64,000 bases of DNA from Benincasa hispida (GCF_009727055.1 NC_052359.1:61542649-61606648); one strand, 5' to 3'. Shown: positions 1 through 11,231, counted from the first letter of the stretch. Notes: generated by a model not told the origin, from the sequence alone. Numbers and translations: made by a program.

Positions 1-1940
1 AAATTGAGATGCAAACATTATATCATTGGAAAAGCTACAAGGTAAGAATTTCAAAGGCAGAATATAATACAAAGGAGATCCTAGACTATGTTCATTTAGG
101 CCTATGGGGTCCTACTCAAACACCTTCACTTAATGGATCTAGGTATTTTCTATCTTTTATTGATGAATTTTCAAGAAAAAGTTAGGTTTCCTTTCTAAAA
201 ACAAAAGAACAAGTTTTTAATAAGTTCAAAGAATGGAAGATTTTAGGTGAAAATCAAACTTAAGACGAATAAAATATCTTATAACAAACAATGAGCTTGA
301 GTTTATAATGAGGAATTCAATAACTTATGTAAACAAAATGGTATAGTTAGACTTAGGACTGTTAGGCACACACTGCAACAAAACAGAGTATCTAAAAGGC
401 TAAATAGGACCATTATGGATAGGGTTAGATGCCAAATGTCTTGAATAATACCAAAAAAATATTGGGTAGAAACAGTAGCATACACTATCTATAGATTAAA
501 TAGATGTCCACATCACTCCAAAAATTTCATAAGACTTGAGGAGAGATGGACTAAATACCCTCCTAAACCAGAGAATCTTAGAATTTTTGGTTGTGTAGGG
601 TATGTACATCAAAATCAAGGGAAGTTTACCTAAAGCCATTGAATTATGTTTATTGGATTTACAGAAGGAGTAAAGGGCTTGAAAATGTGGCATCCAATTG
701 AGAAAAAGAGTATAATCAGTAGATGTGTTCTGTTTAGAGATGAAGAAATGTTCATAATGAGCAAAAGTTCTGAAGAAGAAGGCTTCAATCCATAAATAAT
801 AAATTTTGAGGTGGAGCAGCCTTCTAATTCTAATAGAACTACAGAACTAAATATAGATATTCCTGTATCTAGTGAAGAAATAGGTGCACAAGAACCTATT
901 AACATAGAAGATTTTGAATTAAGAAAGAAGAATACCTCACAAACTATAGTTTAGCTATAGATAGGCAAAGAAGAGTAATCATATCTCCAACTAGATACTG
1001 TGAAGCAGATTATGTAAGTGTAGCTCTAAATGCTATGACTAAACTAAGTGAACAAGAATCTCTTACTTTTAATGATGTAGTGAGTTGTAAAGATGAAAAA
1101 GCATAGATAAATGCAATGAATGATGAAAGACATCTTTAGAAGTAAATAAAATATGAGAATTAGTTTATCTACCTAAAGGAGCTAAACCAATATCTTGTAA
1201 ATGGGTTTATAAACTAAAAGATGAAATCTCGAGTATTTAACGACCTAGATTTAAGGCTAGTTAGTGGCTAAAGGTTTCATACAAAAGGAAGGAATAAATT
1301 ACATTGAAATTTTCTCTCATGTTGTGAAACAAACTACTACTACTATAAGAATGTTACTTTCACTAGTTGTATGATTTACATTTAGACCAATTAAATGTAA
1401 AAACAACATTCTTACATGGAGATTTAAAAGAAGTAATATACATGAAACAACCACAAGGTTATGAAGAAAAAGGCAAAGAAGATCATGTGTGTCTACTTAA
1501 AAAGTCCATTGATGGATTCAAACAGTATCCACGATGTTGGTATAAAAGGTTTGATGATTTTATATTTAAAATAAACTTTAAAAGAAGTTCTTATGACAAT
1601 TGTGCTTATATTAATTCAACCTCATATACCACTATTATTTATCTATTGTTATATGTGGATGATATGCTAATTGCAAGTCAATCTAATGAAGTACTCAAAA
1701 AAGTTAAAACTTCTCTAAAGGAAGAACTTGATATGAAAGATCTTGGTGAGTCCAAGAAGATTTTAGGAGTTGAAATCTCTAAAAATAGAGAAAAATGTTC
1801 TTTAATATAACTAGCAAGATTCTTAAAAGAATTAATATACAAGAGGTTAAAGTTGTGGCAATACCTCTAGCACAACACCTTGAGCTTTCATTAGAGAATT
1901 CACCTAAGAAAAATGAAGAGGAACATCTAAATTATATGTA
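1..1940 (+). mobile_element. Ty1/copia retrotransposon remnant (integrase to reverse transcriptase)
   Basis: Degenerate pol of a Ty1/copia element, truncated by the window start. From about position 85 the plus strand reads as a copia integrase core (a match to the usual DLWGP and FIDDFSR blocks) but with many stops and frameshifts. The best preserved part is the reverse transcriptase at 1367-1810. No LTR, primer-binding site or RNase H end is present. The element stops near 1940, where sequence of a different family begins without a gap. It is dead. Its sequence differs clearly from the copia elements at 32-64 kb. Confidence 0.85.
1367..1810 (+). pseudogene. copia reverse transcriptase fragment
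   Basis: An open stretch of 147 codons carrying the N-terminal half of a copia reverse transcriptase (RVT_2 type). Visible landmarks are LDQLNVKTTFLHGDL, close to the family's usual DVKTAFLHGDL, and then the catalytic box LLLYVDDMLIAS with both aspartates kept. The following block, MKDLGESKKILGVEI, matches the family's MKDLG..ILG region. The reading frame shifts near 1800, and the RNase H part is missing. The methionine at the start is internal to the polyprotein and not a real initiator. Confidence 0.85.
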
Positions 1941-2600
1941 TGGGAAATTAACTTCATGGGCCCATTCCCGCCTTCCAACGGCCACACAACTACATTTTAG
2001 TAGCTGTTGATTATGTTTCAAAGTGGGTTGAAGCAATTTCATGTGCTACAAATGATGCGACAACAGTCTCGAAGTTCCTGCAGAAGAATATTTTCACTCG
2101 CTTTGGCACATCGTGTGCCATTATAAGCGACGAGGGCACACATTTCATCGATCGCGTTGTCAGCAAGCTTTTGATAAAATACAACGTCCATTACAATTGC
2201 GACAACCTACCACCCTCAGACCAATGGAAAAGCTGATGTGTCCAACAGGGAGATTAAATCCATACTTAAAAAGGTTGTTAATTCAACACGGAAGGATTGG
2301 GAACAAAAGTTGGACGAGGCGCTATGGGCTTACCAAATGGTGTATAAAACGCCTATTAGAATGTCTACATATGTGCTTGTATTTGGTAATGCTTGCCACT
2401 TGCCTCTAGAACTTAAACACAAGACATTTTGGGCCACCAAGAAACTCAACTTTAATATGAAGAATTAGGGAAAGCAAGGAAGTTGCACTTATGCAAGTTG
2501 GATGAGTGGAGACTACAAGCATATGAGAACGCTAAAATCTACAAGGAGAAATGGAGTGTTGGCATGACCAACACATTAGTAAGAAAATTTTTGAAAATTG
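1937..2600 (+). pseudogene. Ty3/gypsy (Athila-like) integrase fragment
   Basis: Plus-strand remnant of a gypsy integrase. Across three frames one can read FMGPFPPS, VDYVSKWVEA, FTRFGTSCAIISDEGTHF, then [29 protein letters not shown] and [13 protein letters not shown], and finally WHDQHI. These are the blocks of Athila/Tat-type integrases. At least three frameshifts or stops break it. There is no LTR. It directly abuts the copia remnant on its left, so this is a chimeric junction of two dead elements. The right end fades into AT-rich DNA near 2600. Confidence 0.85.
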
Positions 2601-3060
2601 ACCAAAAAAATTCTATTGTTTTTCATTTTAATATAGTTTTTCAATTTAATTAAAAAAATGCCACATAATCTATCAAAAAAATAATATAATTAAGTAAAGC
2701 TTCTCATCTCTAATTTTGTCACATCAATTAGTGACATCAACTTTTCGTACTCAAGATCGTTTAGAATCAATTTTCAAATTTCAAAGATTAAAATATACTT
2801 TTTAAAGCCTCAACAATCAAATAGATACAAACTCTAAATATCGAGACCAAAAGTTATATTACCAAAAAAAAAAAAAAAAAAAAAAAAGAAAGAAAGAGAG
2901 AGATTAATCAAATCAACCTATTTATATGTACTGAATCGAAGTTTAGAGGGTACATGATGATGGAGCTTAGATCAATCACTTGTCAAATTTATTTATATAC
3001 AGGGGTTGAAGTGGGAGACAAGATTCGAATTATTCGAACATTGAAGGACCATTTAGCAAC
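2601..3060. other. AT-rich spacer upstream of TIM9
   Basis: No gene seen. It contains a 24-base A run at 2864-2887 followed by GAAA/GA repeats, which could be an old poly(A) tail or simple repeat. The last 100 or so bases before TIM9 should hold its core promoter, but no clear TATA box stands out. Confidence 0.5.
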
Positions 3061-3141
3061 AAAACCACTACTTCGCTTTCTCCAACCTACTATTCCAATT
3101 TAGCTAAGAGCGGCGATACAAGAAACGAAACCAGAGAAGTT

Positions 3142-3154
3142 AAACCCTAAACCC
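3142..3154 (+). promoter_or_regulatory. telo-box upstream of TIM9
   Basis: The sequence AAACCCTAAACCC lies about 25-35 bases before the TIM9 start codon. AAACCCTA telo-boxes are known in plants from the 5' regions of genes linked to growth, translation and organelle biogenesis. Its function here is inferred from motif and position only. Confidence 0.45.
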
Positions 3155-3176
3155 TTTACTTTCGTTGGAATCGAAG

Positions 3177-4994
3177 ATGGACAAGAACATGCTTGCTGAT
3201 TTGGATGGTCTTCCTGAAGAAGACAAGATCAAAATGGCCACCATGATCGACCAGCTCCAGATCCGAGACAGGTTCAATTTACTTATCTAAAATATTCGAG
3301 TTTTGAACAGGAACTAATTCATTGAATCGTTCTCTTGTTATGTATGTTTTTTCTATCTTTAAATCTTATGGCATGGTAGAAACTTGTAACTGGAATTTGT
3401 CTCCTATGATTGATTTCAATATCATTAGCTGGGAGTTGCGCGAAAATTGATATTTACCTGATCAATTCGCTTGTCTGATTCGTTAGGCTTTGTTTGTTTT
3501 TCTTTCATTTGTATGATTGTTTTTCTCTATTTTTTTTTTCCAATTTTGTCTGAGATCTTTGGAATGCGTTTGGACATCTTTGAATGAATAGTGGAAGGAT
3601 TGGAAGTTTTCTAGATACAGGTCAATTTGGGAGCTTGTTTATTGTATCCTGCTGTGTTTTTTCTTTCTTTTTTTTTTCCCTGTTTTTTTTGGGTATACGT
3701 TGATTCAAATTTTGCTGAAGTTTTAGACCACCACTTTATAGATAACCACTCTGGAACTTACTGGTCAATCAGGGAATGGGTTCAAATTACGGTGGTCATT
3801 AAGGTATTCATATATTCTATGAGTTATCTTAACAACCAGATATAGCTAGGGTCAAGAAGTTGTCTTTTGAAAATAGTATTCTCAAGGTGAACATGGGGTG
3901 ATCTAAACGCTCATGGATATATATATGTATGTACTTCTGAGAAAAGCCGCCTTATGATAGTATCACTATACTTTTTTAAACAATCGTGGTTTCGGCTCCT
4001 GCATCGGTAGTCTATTTGGCGACCATGCACCCTGGCCATAGGAACTCAGGGTTCGTACCTCCTAGCACCCCAAGTCAACCAACAGAGGGCTGCCCCTTAA
4101 GGAATTCGCCTGTTTTTGACAAGTTTCAATGTTCTGAAATTTCATTTCATTGTTGATCATAGAATATCTCATCGGAACTACTATTTTCCTCCTAATTATT
4201 AGATAAACATGGTGTTCAATCTTAAAATCAATTGACAATACGAGTAGTCATGTATCTTTAAAAGACTATAAGGTCTCCCATTTTTCCATCATGAAATCTT
4301 CAATATGCTTCCTCAAGATAGTGCTTTTTTTGGTACACTATTTATTGGTCGGATTTTTTTTTACTGAACACTTATTTGGGCTTCATGAGCTTCCATACCA
4401 TATCGGTTTCATTTCAAAACCAATTGACTATGGGTGGAGTAGCCCATGTATATTTTAAAGATTGTGATGTCTCCCATCTTTTTGGGATCCTCAACATGAA
4501 TATACTTCAAACAGGGGACTGACGGTGTTCTTGGGAGTGATCTTAATTTTATCAGGGGTGAATGTATCTTTCAAAGTTGAAGTAAGATGCAGCCTATATA
4601 TTGAAAGGAGGACTTCAGAAGACTATTATACAGCACTTGCAGCTCTTCTGCTCCTTTAGTATCCAATGCGTGATTTTTGTTCTTTGTACAACTCTTCTAA
4701 TCTGGTCCAATGCTGTAAACTACTGCATGTGACAGAATAAAGTTTTCATCACAATAATATAAGAACACATTAAGAGTCATAACTGTTCGCCTTTTAATAA
4801 CTTGCAGTCTGAGAATGTACAACTCATTGGTCGAGAGATGCTTCACAGATTGTATAGATAACTTTCAGCGAAAATCCTTAACCAAGCAAGAGGAAACATG
4901 CGTACGTAGGTGTGCCGAGAAGTTCTTGAAGCATTCAATGCGCGTTGGAATGAGATTTGCTGAGCTCAACCAAGGAGCCGCTACCTCAGATTAA
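3177..4994 (+). CDS. TIM9: mitochondrial import inner membrane translocase subunit Tim9
   Basis: Two exons, 3177-3271 and 4808-4994, joined by a GT-AG intron of 1536 bases, give 93 residues, the length I recall for Arabidopsis TIM9. The protein starts [17 protein letters not shown] and contains the twin CX3C signature of small Tim chaperones: C43-C47 and C63-C67, 15 residues apart. In this family the cysteines form two intramolecular disulphides in the intermembrane space. Tim9 pairs with Tim10 in a hexamer that escorts hydrophobic carrier proteins to the TIM22 complex. No cleavable presequence is seen, as usual for MIA40-imported proteins. The intron splits the codon for S32. A polyadenylation signal candidate lies at 5255-5260. 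I see no disabling change. Confidence 0.95.
4008..4110 (+). repeat. possible SINE-like insert in the TIM9 intron
   Basis: This patch is more GC-rich than the rest of the intron. It contains GGTTCGTACC at 4050-4059, which resembles a polymerase III B box, and a weak A-box-like stretch about 40 bases upstream. That spacing is typical of tRNA-derived SINEs. No flanking duplication or tail was recognised, so this is only a candidate. Confidence 0.25.
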
Positions 4995-5026
4995 TGTTGC
5001 ATCAGAGGACACCCAGACATATTCAT

Positions 5027-5188
5027 GGGACCTTCAGTTCTTTCACTTCTGGATGTTTAGTAGGTTTCTTCTACATTCTTGAGACCTTCAGGACTTTCAC
5101 CTCTAGAATTATAGCATGTTTCTTCCGTATTCTTGAAACCTTCCGTTCTTTCACATCTGAATTTATAGCATGTTTTTTCATTATATGT
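5027..5188 (+). repeat. three tandem 54-bp repeats in the TIM9 3' UTR
   Basis: Three diverged copies start at 5027, 5081 and 5135, a constant 54-base step. Each opens with a G(G/A)(G/A)ACCTTC-type block followed by a TTTCAC(T/C/A)TCT block and a T-rich end. They lie between the TIM9 stop codon and the AATAAA at 5255, so they should be transcribed as 3' UTR. Because 54 is a multiple of three, one frame (4994-5212) stays open through all copies and its ATG overlaps the TIM9 stop codon. Confidence 0.75.
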
Positions 5189-5254
5189 GTTGCAACTGAG
5201 ATTAAGTTGTAATTTGATTTGACTTATGAATTGAGGTTTTGGTAGCAGACTTTC

Positions 5255-5260
5255 AATAAA
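5255..5260 (+). terminator. candidate TIM9 polyadenylation signal
   Basis: AATAAA occurs 261 bases after the TIM9 stop. Plant signals are loose, so it is only the most canonical candidate in the 3' region. Confidence 0.4.
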
Positions 5261-6194
5261 TGATTGAGGTTTCATATCCATCAGGACGATAACATATTTA
5301 CTCAAGCTTTAGCCGTATAAACGAAGCTGGTTTAGCTGAACTTTTATGCTTCTTGTTGGAAATATTCCCTTTTCTTCATCCTCATAACCAATTTGATAGA
5401 AATGATTGGAGATCTTGACCTGCCTGCGTCCCGATTGGCGACCCATGTATCTACGCGGCTAACCGAAGCCAAACCGAGTGAACAACCCGGTTTGGCAGGT
5501 TGGTCGACGAGGTTTTCCCCTGAAAATCGGCCGGCTCGGTTTTTTTTTTCCCATTGGTATTTTAGCGGTTTGATTCCGCCCCTAAACTGAGCCAAACGTC
5601 ATAAACACCGATTCAATCCCACCATCTTCTTCAAGGGAGGGATCGATCTTAGCCAGATTGGTTCGTTATTTTCTGATTTGCTAAGAGGTGAAAGATGCCT
5701 AAACCCACTAAAGGATAAGGATCTACTTAGGATGAGTACTGAATTGAAATATGAGGGAATAATGCTCTACAATTGAATTGAAATATTCTATTAATATTAG
5801 AATGTAATTTGTTATTTTATTTAGTGTCTATGTAAGTTACCGAGGTTGATACTAGGTACAAAATACTAATATCAGTGATTGAATTAGTTTGATAAGAAAG
5901 AAAAGAAAAAAAATAAAATAAAAGCGTGAAACATGCATTATAGTTTTTAAAATTTTGTAAAAGATTTATGGAAACGTGAGAAGATAAATTTGACGTATAA
6001 AATTTATCTTGAACCACAAACTAAACTTGCACTCGTAATATTTTTTTTCTTTAAAGAAAGGTTAGTATACAAAATAACCATGAAGTTTTGAATTGTTTAG
6101 ATTATGCTAGAAGAAGTTTACACACGTTTTCTTATAATAATTTAAAATTTTAATTAAAACAATTATATGTCGCACAAATTTTTTTATGACAAAT
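5261..6194. other. intergenic DNA with a GC-rich patch
   Basis: No gene. Positions 5400-5600 are clearly richer in GC than the surroundings and carry short inverted pieces such as CCAAACCG and CGGTTTGG. Both strands are open here for 65-83 codons, which reflects composition and not coding. It may be the remains of a small DNA transposon, but no ends were found. The rest is AT-rich. Confidence 0.4.
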
Positions 6195-6508
6195 ATCAAT
6201 TTATATTCAATTTTATCAATTTAAACTTTAAAGGTGTATCAATTTAAAATTTGAACTTTCATAAGCATATCAATTTAAACCCTAGACTTTCATAAATATA
6301 TAAATTTAAGTTCTAAACTTTCATAATTGTATTAAGGTTTAAATTGATACAATTATAAAAGTTAGGAGTTTAAATTGATACTTATGAAAGTTTGGTGTTT
6401 AAATTAATATAACTCTAAAAGTTCATGGTTTAAATTAATATAATTATAAGTTTGAGTTTTAAATTGATACAACGCCAAAGTTGATGGATATAAATTGATG
6501 TTTTTCCT
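6195..6508. repeat. fold-back array of TTTAAATTGATA repeats
   Basis: The left part (about 6195-6325) has four copies of a roughly 31-base unit of the form TATCAATTTAAA...CTTTCATAA. The right part (about 6330-6508) has about six copies of the reverse complement, AAAGTT...TTTAAATTGATA. The whole block can therefore fold into one long hairpin. It lies about 1.1 kb before the MYB3R start. This layout is that of a fold-back MITE; no target duplication was found. Confidence 0.7.
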
Positions 6509-6681
6509 AAATATAAATAAAGAGCCATTTTTCCAAATTAGATAAGATTAATTTCAATATTTGTTATTTAATTTACGCACGTATCTCTCTACAAGAATCC
6601 GTTAAACCATCCTTAAGAAAAGGAAAAAAAATCGTTCAAATCCTGGTAACTTATTTTGTCAATCGGACGGTCCACAATTGC

Positions 6682-6704
6682 CCGCGAATCATCTACCCGC
6701 GAAT
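6682..6704 (-). promoter_or_regulatory. pair of E2F-like sites upstream of MYB3R
   Basis: CCGCGAAT occurs at 6682-6689 and again at 6697-6704, 15 bases apart. On the minus strand each reads ATTCGCGG, which fits the plant E2F consensus WTTSSCSS. A third match, ATTCCCGC, lies on the plus strand at 7168-7175. E2F sites mark cell-cycle genes. Binding is inferred. Confidence 0.45.
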
Positions 6705-6805
6705 CCAATCCCCAAAAATATTTCGATCTTTAACGCTCGAAATCTCAAGTGCCGTTTGAGGTTTGAACCTCGTTATCTTAACGCCTTTATATCATAATCG
6801 TTAAT

Positions 6806-6816
6806 TGACCGTTAGC
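6806..6816 (-). promoter_or_regulatory. MSA-like element upstream of MYB3R
   Basis: On the minus strand the 11 bases read GCTAACGGTCA, matching ten of eleven positions of the mitosis-specific activator consensus YCYAACGGYYA, which is the known binding site of plant MYB3R proteins. Two further AACGG cores lie on the plus strand at 6903-6907 and 6913-6917. The site could allow auto- or cross-regulation by MYB3R proteins. Confidence 0.45.
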
Positions 6817-7194
6817 TCTTAGGTTTCAGTGTTTCACTTTTTATTTTATTTTATTTTATTTTATTTTTTTTAAAAAAAATCGTAAACTCTATAGCCTTCA
6901 ATAACGGTAATTAACGGAGACGTCGGTGGTGATATATATTCGTTATGTACAAATAATTACAAAATATGGGAATTTTATAATTTTGGTATTTATTTATTAT
7001 TTATATATTTCATTTTCATTTTTTTTTTACTCTCTCTTTGTTTCGCCTCCACTTTTTGTTTCAACGGGCGACGATTTTCGAAACCAAAAGAAAACTCTTT
7101 GTTTCTGAAGGAGCGGTGGTTCCTTCGGTGTTGAACTAATTTCATCGCTTCTTTCAGCTCCACTTTGATTCCCGCCACTTCCTTCGTAGCAGAG

Positions 7195-7524
7195 GTATCA
7201 TTCTTTGCTCTCAGATGTTTGATTGTTTTCTAATTCACTTGATTTTCCTTCAATTTTGTCGACTGTTTGATCATCTGTTGTTTCGTATTCGTCTCAACCT
7301 TGCTCTGATTGGGCTAAGATTGTTTTAGTTTCCCCCCCTTTTCGTCTCTAAAACCCTACAATTGTGATTTCCTCCTGCGTTTTCGATCTGATTGCGGGTT
7401 TCAAGATCTGAGTTCTTTTGTTGGTTTTCGTTTTTCCGTGGTTTAGGTGGTGGGTTTTCGAGAACTTGATAGCAGTTGGGGTTTTTCGGATTGTTGCTTT
7501 AATGATTTGCTGTTTTGATTTTAG
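7195..7524 (+). other. putative 5' UTR intron of MYB3R
   Basis: A donor AGAG/GTATCA at 7194/7195 and an acceptor TTTTAG/G at 7524/7525 bound a T-rich 330-base stretch between a pyrimidine-rich leader and the coding start. Splicing would remove several upstream ATGs. Inferred from splice motifs alone. A telo-box AAACCCTA sits at 7351-7358. Confidence 0.35.
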
Positions 7525-7576
7525 GTTACAATTGGAGTTGAAATTTATTCTGTTATTAGGATTTTGAATTTTGGAG

Positions 7577-7605
7577 ATGGTTCTATGAGTAGATGGAAGA
7601 GGTAA
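7577..7605 (+). other. two very short upstream ORFs overlapping the MYB3R start
   Basis: uORF1 is 7577-7588 (ATG GTT CTA TGA). uORF2 is 7585-7605 and runs across the main ATG at 7593 in another frame. Both ATGs have a weak context (T at -3). The main ATG has G at +4 but T at -3. Such an arrangement can lower translation of the main frame, if the transcript includes it. Confidence 0.5.
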
Positions 7606-10600
7606 AACAAGAAGAGTGTTGTCTCGAAAATAAACAATCTACGGCTGCTACGAGTTCCTCTGTCTCTGAAGGTAGTGGCAGCGCAACTGCCAAGTCTCCT
7701 GGGATGTGTAGTCCAGCATCAACATCTCCTTCTCATCGGTAATTTCACAAAGTTTTTGTCATTTTTTTCTAGATATTCTATTTATAAAGCAACTTTTGCA
7801 TTATACTATTAGCTACCAAAATAATTGAAAAATGAGATGATTCTACACTGCTTATGGTCAGTTCAAAGATCTCAGATGTTTATGCTTCATGTATAATTTG
7901 ACTTGGCAGGAGGACCAGCGGCCCCATTCGTCGAGCTAAGGGTGGCTGGACTCCTCAAGAGGTAAGCATTGATTATCCCCTCTTATAGTTTATTGTGTTG
8001 TAAAGTTCTTAGTTATTACGGTATTGGCATGTAGGCTTAGAAAAAACTCTATTTTGCGTCAGATAAAGCAGATTGGATTTAAAGAATCTTAACTTATAAG
8101 AACATTTATATAATAGAGCACTTGTCTTGATTAGTGATGGTGACTTCTTTTTCAGGATGAGACATTGAGAAATGCCGTTGCAGCTTTTAAAGGGAAGAAT
8201 TGGAAGAAAATAGGTTTCTCTCTATTCTTGTTACAAGGGAATTCATTTTTTTTAATTAAAAAAATGATTTTAGAATTCTAACCTTTGGCGTTAGTTGATA
8301 TCTTTATTTATATGAGGAATTGAGATGTTTTCTACTGTTAAGGTAGGCTTGAAGCATTATACACGTTCATTTAACTAATAGAAAAACTATTGTTAAATAT
8401 TTTTACATAAATCTCAGCTCTGTAGGGAATGCATTACAAACTTTATATTTTGGATGATGATCTCATCAGTGTTTCCAGTTGTACTATGCTTGCATTTTGC
8501 ATGTTTGAATTTTATAAGTTTTAGCTGAAAGTTTTCAACAGACAAATAGATGGTCACTTGTCTTAATTGAACTGATAATTACTTTGTTTATATATATATA
8601 TATTGCTTATTCAACTTTCAGAATGTTTTTAGTATCACTATAGATTTTACCTATGATGAGTGGGTTGCCTGACCATGATTTTAAATGTATCAATTATCAA
8701 TATGGTCGGGGTTTTATATGCAACTTGGGTTGGTTGATTGACCTCATTAGATAAAATTTGCGTGCAGCTGAGTACTTCCATGATAGATCAGAAGTTCAGT
8801 GTCTGCATAGATGGCAGAAGGTTCTCAATCCGGATCTTGTTAAAGGACCATGGACTCAGGAGGTTTTTACTTGATGTCTTCTTTCTTGGATGCTTTCTGC
8901 TCTTGCATGTATAGTGAAAATTTATCATTTTGTTCTTCTTTCTTATAGGAAGATGATAAAATTATTGAACTGGTATCGAAGTATGGGCCTACCAAATGGT
9001 CTTTGATAGCAAAATCTTTACCTGGTCGCATAGGGAAACAATGCCGAGAGAGGTATCTCCCCTAAAACTGTTATGATTAACAGTGAGCTGAAGTCTTGAT
9101 TTTAAATTGTAAATACAATTTGCAAGTTTATGAAAAATTGACCGTGTTCCCTTTTGAGTGATTGTGTGCTTCCTTGTCTTCTTAGCTAAAGGATAAATAG
9201 AGCTATTTATAGGTCGTGATTACTGAGCTTTTATCATTATTATCTTCATATTTTGCTCTTTCTGAATATTGAAGGGACGTGGATTTATGTATCTGTTGTA
9301 AAGTAATAATCTATTATTTTCAGGTGGCACAATCATTTGAATCCAGATATAAAGAAGGATGCTTGGACATTAGAAGAGGAATTGGCTCTGATGAATGCAC
9401 ATCGGTTACATGGGAACAAATGGGCTGAAATAGCCAGGGTTTTACCTGGAAGGTACTCATTCTTATTTTTGTAAACTTAACCTTGATGAAAATATGAAAA
9501 GGGGGAAAAGAGATGAACGGAGATAGAAATGCCCATAGCAACAGGTCAAACAAGTACATGTAGACCGTCTGTTCAGCTGCCTGTCCAGTCTCATCTAATT
9601 AAGTTTATAAAGGGTCTATAGGATTAGGGTAAATGAAGATATCTTAGTCAAATCCTTGTTTGATCAGGATTAGGATTAGTTTCCTTGATTGATTAGGATT
9701 AGGATTAGGATTAGTTTTAGTTTCCTTGGTTAATTAAGATTATGATTAGTTTTTCTTTTTCTTTTTTTTTTTTTCTTTTTTCTCCCTAATTCTCTATGAA
9801 TAGAGAATTTTTTTTCTTGTATTGGTAACTTTTGATTCATAATAAAGATTTTGAATTTTATTCTTGGAGATTTCTCTCCTTTAATCCTTTAGGCTATAGG
9901 GCTATATCACGATCTTCACATTCTTCTTGGTAGTAATTTAGAAGCAACTCTATAATGGTTATGTTGTCTCTTATTTAAAGAATTTTTATTATGCTGACTG
10001 AATGGTAGAAAAATGTGGAAAGATGTGTTATATATCATGACATAACAAGCACAAATATGAATATTATTTATCACGCATAAGAAATAGAAATGAGAAATGT
10101 CTTTGCTTTTGAATTTTTGTCTGCTTGACTTGGTTAAATCGACATCATATTCCTACTGTATTCAGGACCGACAATGCGATAAAAAATCATTGGAATAGTT
10201 CCTTGAAGAAAAAGCTAGATTTCTATTTGGCAACTGGGAAGCTTCCACCAGTTGCAAAAAATAGTTCCCAGAATGGTGCTAGAGACTCAACCACTAAGAC
10301 TCTACCTACCAAAAGGTTTCCTCCTTACTCAAGTAAGGGGTCAGACTCAACTGCCCAAACATCATCAGGTAACACAGACTTGTACAAAGTGGACGAAAGC
10401 TGTAAGGATCAGATTGAGTCATCAGCACCTCCTGATGAAGATATGGTTGCTTCAACAAGTGGGGTTTTAAATGAGTCTGCTGATTCTGGACATGTCAAAC
10501 GCTGGTCAGTACCTTCAAATATCATGGATCCAAGATGCAGGAAATCTGGGTCAGCACGAAAGAATGGGACTACAACTCATGGTGAAGCTGAGAATGTGAT

Positions 10601-11231
10601 TGGCAAATTAGATGAAGATAAAACTATAGGAACCCCTTCAAGATTTGAATCTCCTAAATATGGTTCATTGTACTATGAACCACCCCAATTAGAAAGTAGT
10701 ATTCCAGTAGATTCAGAACTTTTAAGCATGTACATGCACGAGACAAATAATAGTTCGATCACTTCGCCTATTGGTATCTTCACTCCTCCTTGTGTGAAGA
10801 CTAGAGACTTGAGTATACACAGTCCAGAGTCAATATTGAGAATTGCGGCTAGAAGTTTCCCCAGCACTCCTTCAATATTACGTAAGAGAAAGACGGAAAC
10901 TCAAGCTCGTCTCCCTCCTCAAGAGATGCAAGACAAGGAGATAGCAGCAGTCAAGGACATCTCCCAAGAATCTGGTCCCGATGAAACACTTAATAATAGT
11001 GACAGCAGGTTGGGTTCACCAAATGGAAGCTTATGCGACAGTCCAAGTAATGATCATAGCCCGAGCAGGTCAAACAGTAAGGCTTTCAATGCATCTCCTC
11101 CATACCGGCTAACATCCAAGCGAACAGCTATCTCAAAATCTGTGGAAAAGCAACTTGAGTTTGCATTTGACAAGGAGAAGAACAACCATACTATCAAGTC
11201 AGTCGAACCAAATGGGATTCCCTCCAGATAA
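7593..11231 (+). CDS. MYB3R: R1R2R3-type MYB transcription factor (MYB3R, repressor-like clade)
   Basis: Seven coding exons: 7593-7738, 7910-7961, 8156-8213, 8768-8862, 8949-9052, 9324-9452 and 10166-11231; all introns are GT-AG and the frame is kept, giving 549 residues. Three MYB repeats carry the regular tryptophans: R1 W62/W82/W101, R2 W114/W134/W153, R3 W166/W185/W204. The recognition part of R3 includes GRTDNAIKNHWNSSLKKKL. The long C-terminal region keeps two MYB3R motifs, SPESILRIAARSFPSTPSIL (near residue 414) and SPPYRLTSKR (near 505). MYB3R proteins bind MSA elements in promoters of G2/M genes in the nucleus. Length and C-terminus suggest the AtMYB3R3/5 group, which represses these genes outside mitosis; the clade call is inference. 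It converges with PRT6. No damage seen. Confidence 0.95.
9556..9925 (+). mobile_element. possible LTR-like remnant in MYB3R intron 6
   Basis: This part of the intron looks like an LTR: GGATTA repeats at about 9650-9720, a pyrimidine-rich block, a TATA-like CTCTATGAATAGAG at about 9791, an AATAAA at about 9840 and a pyrimidine-rich U5-like end. No matching second LTR, primer-binding site or target duplication was found. It could equally be unusual intron sequence. Confidence 0.3.

Noticed and set aside
5344..5595. Overlapping frames on both strands
   Set aside because: Due to the GC-rich patch; no domain, no splice context.
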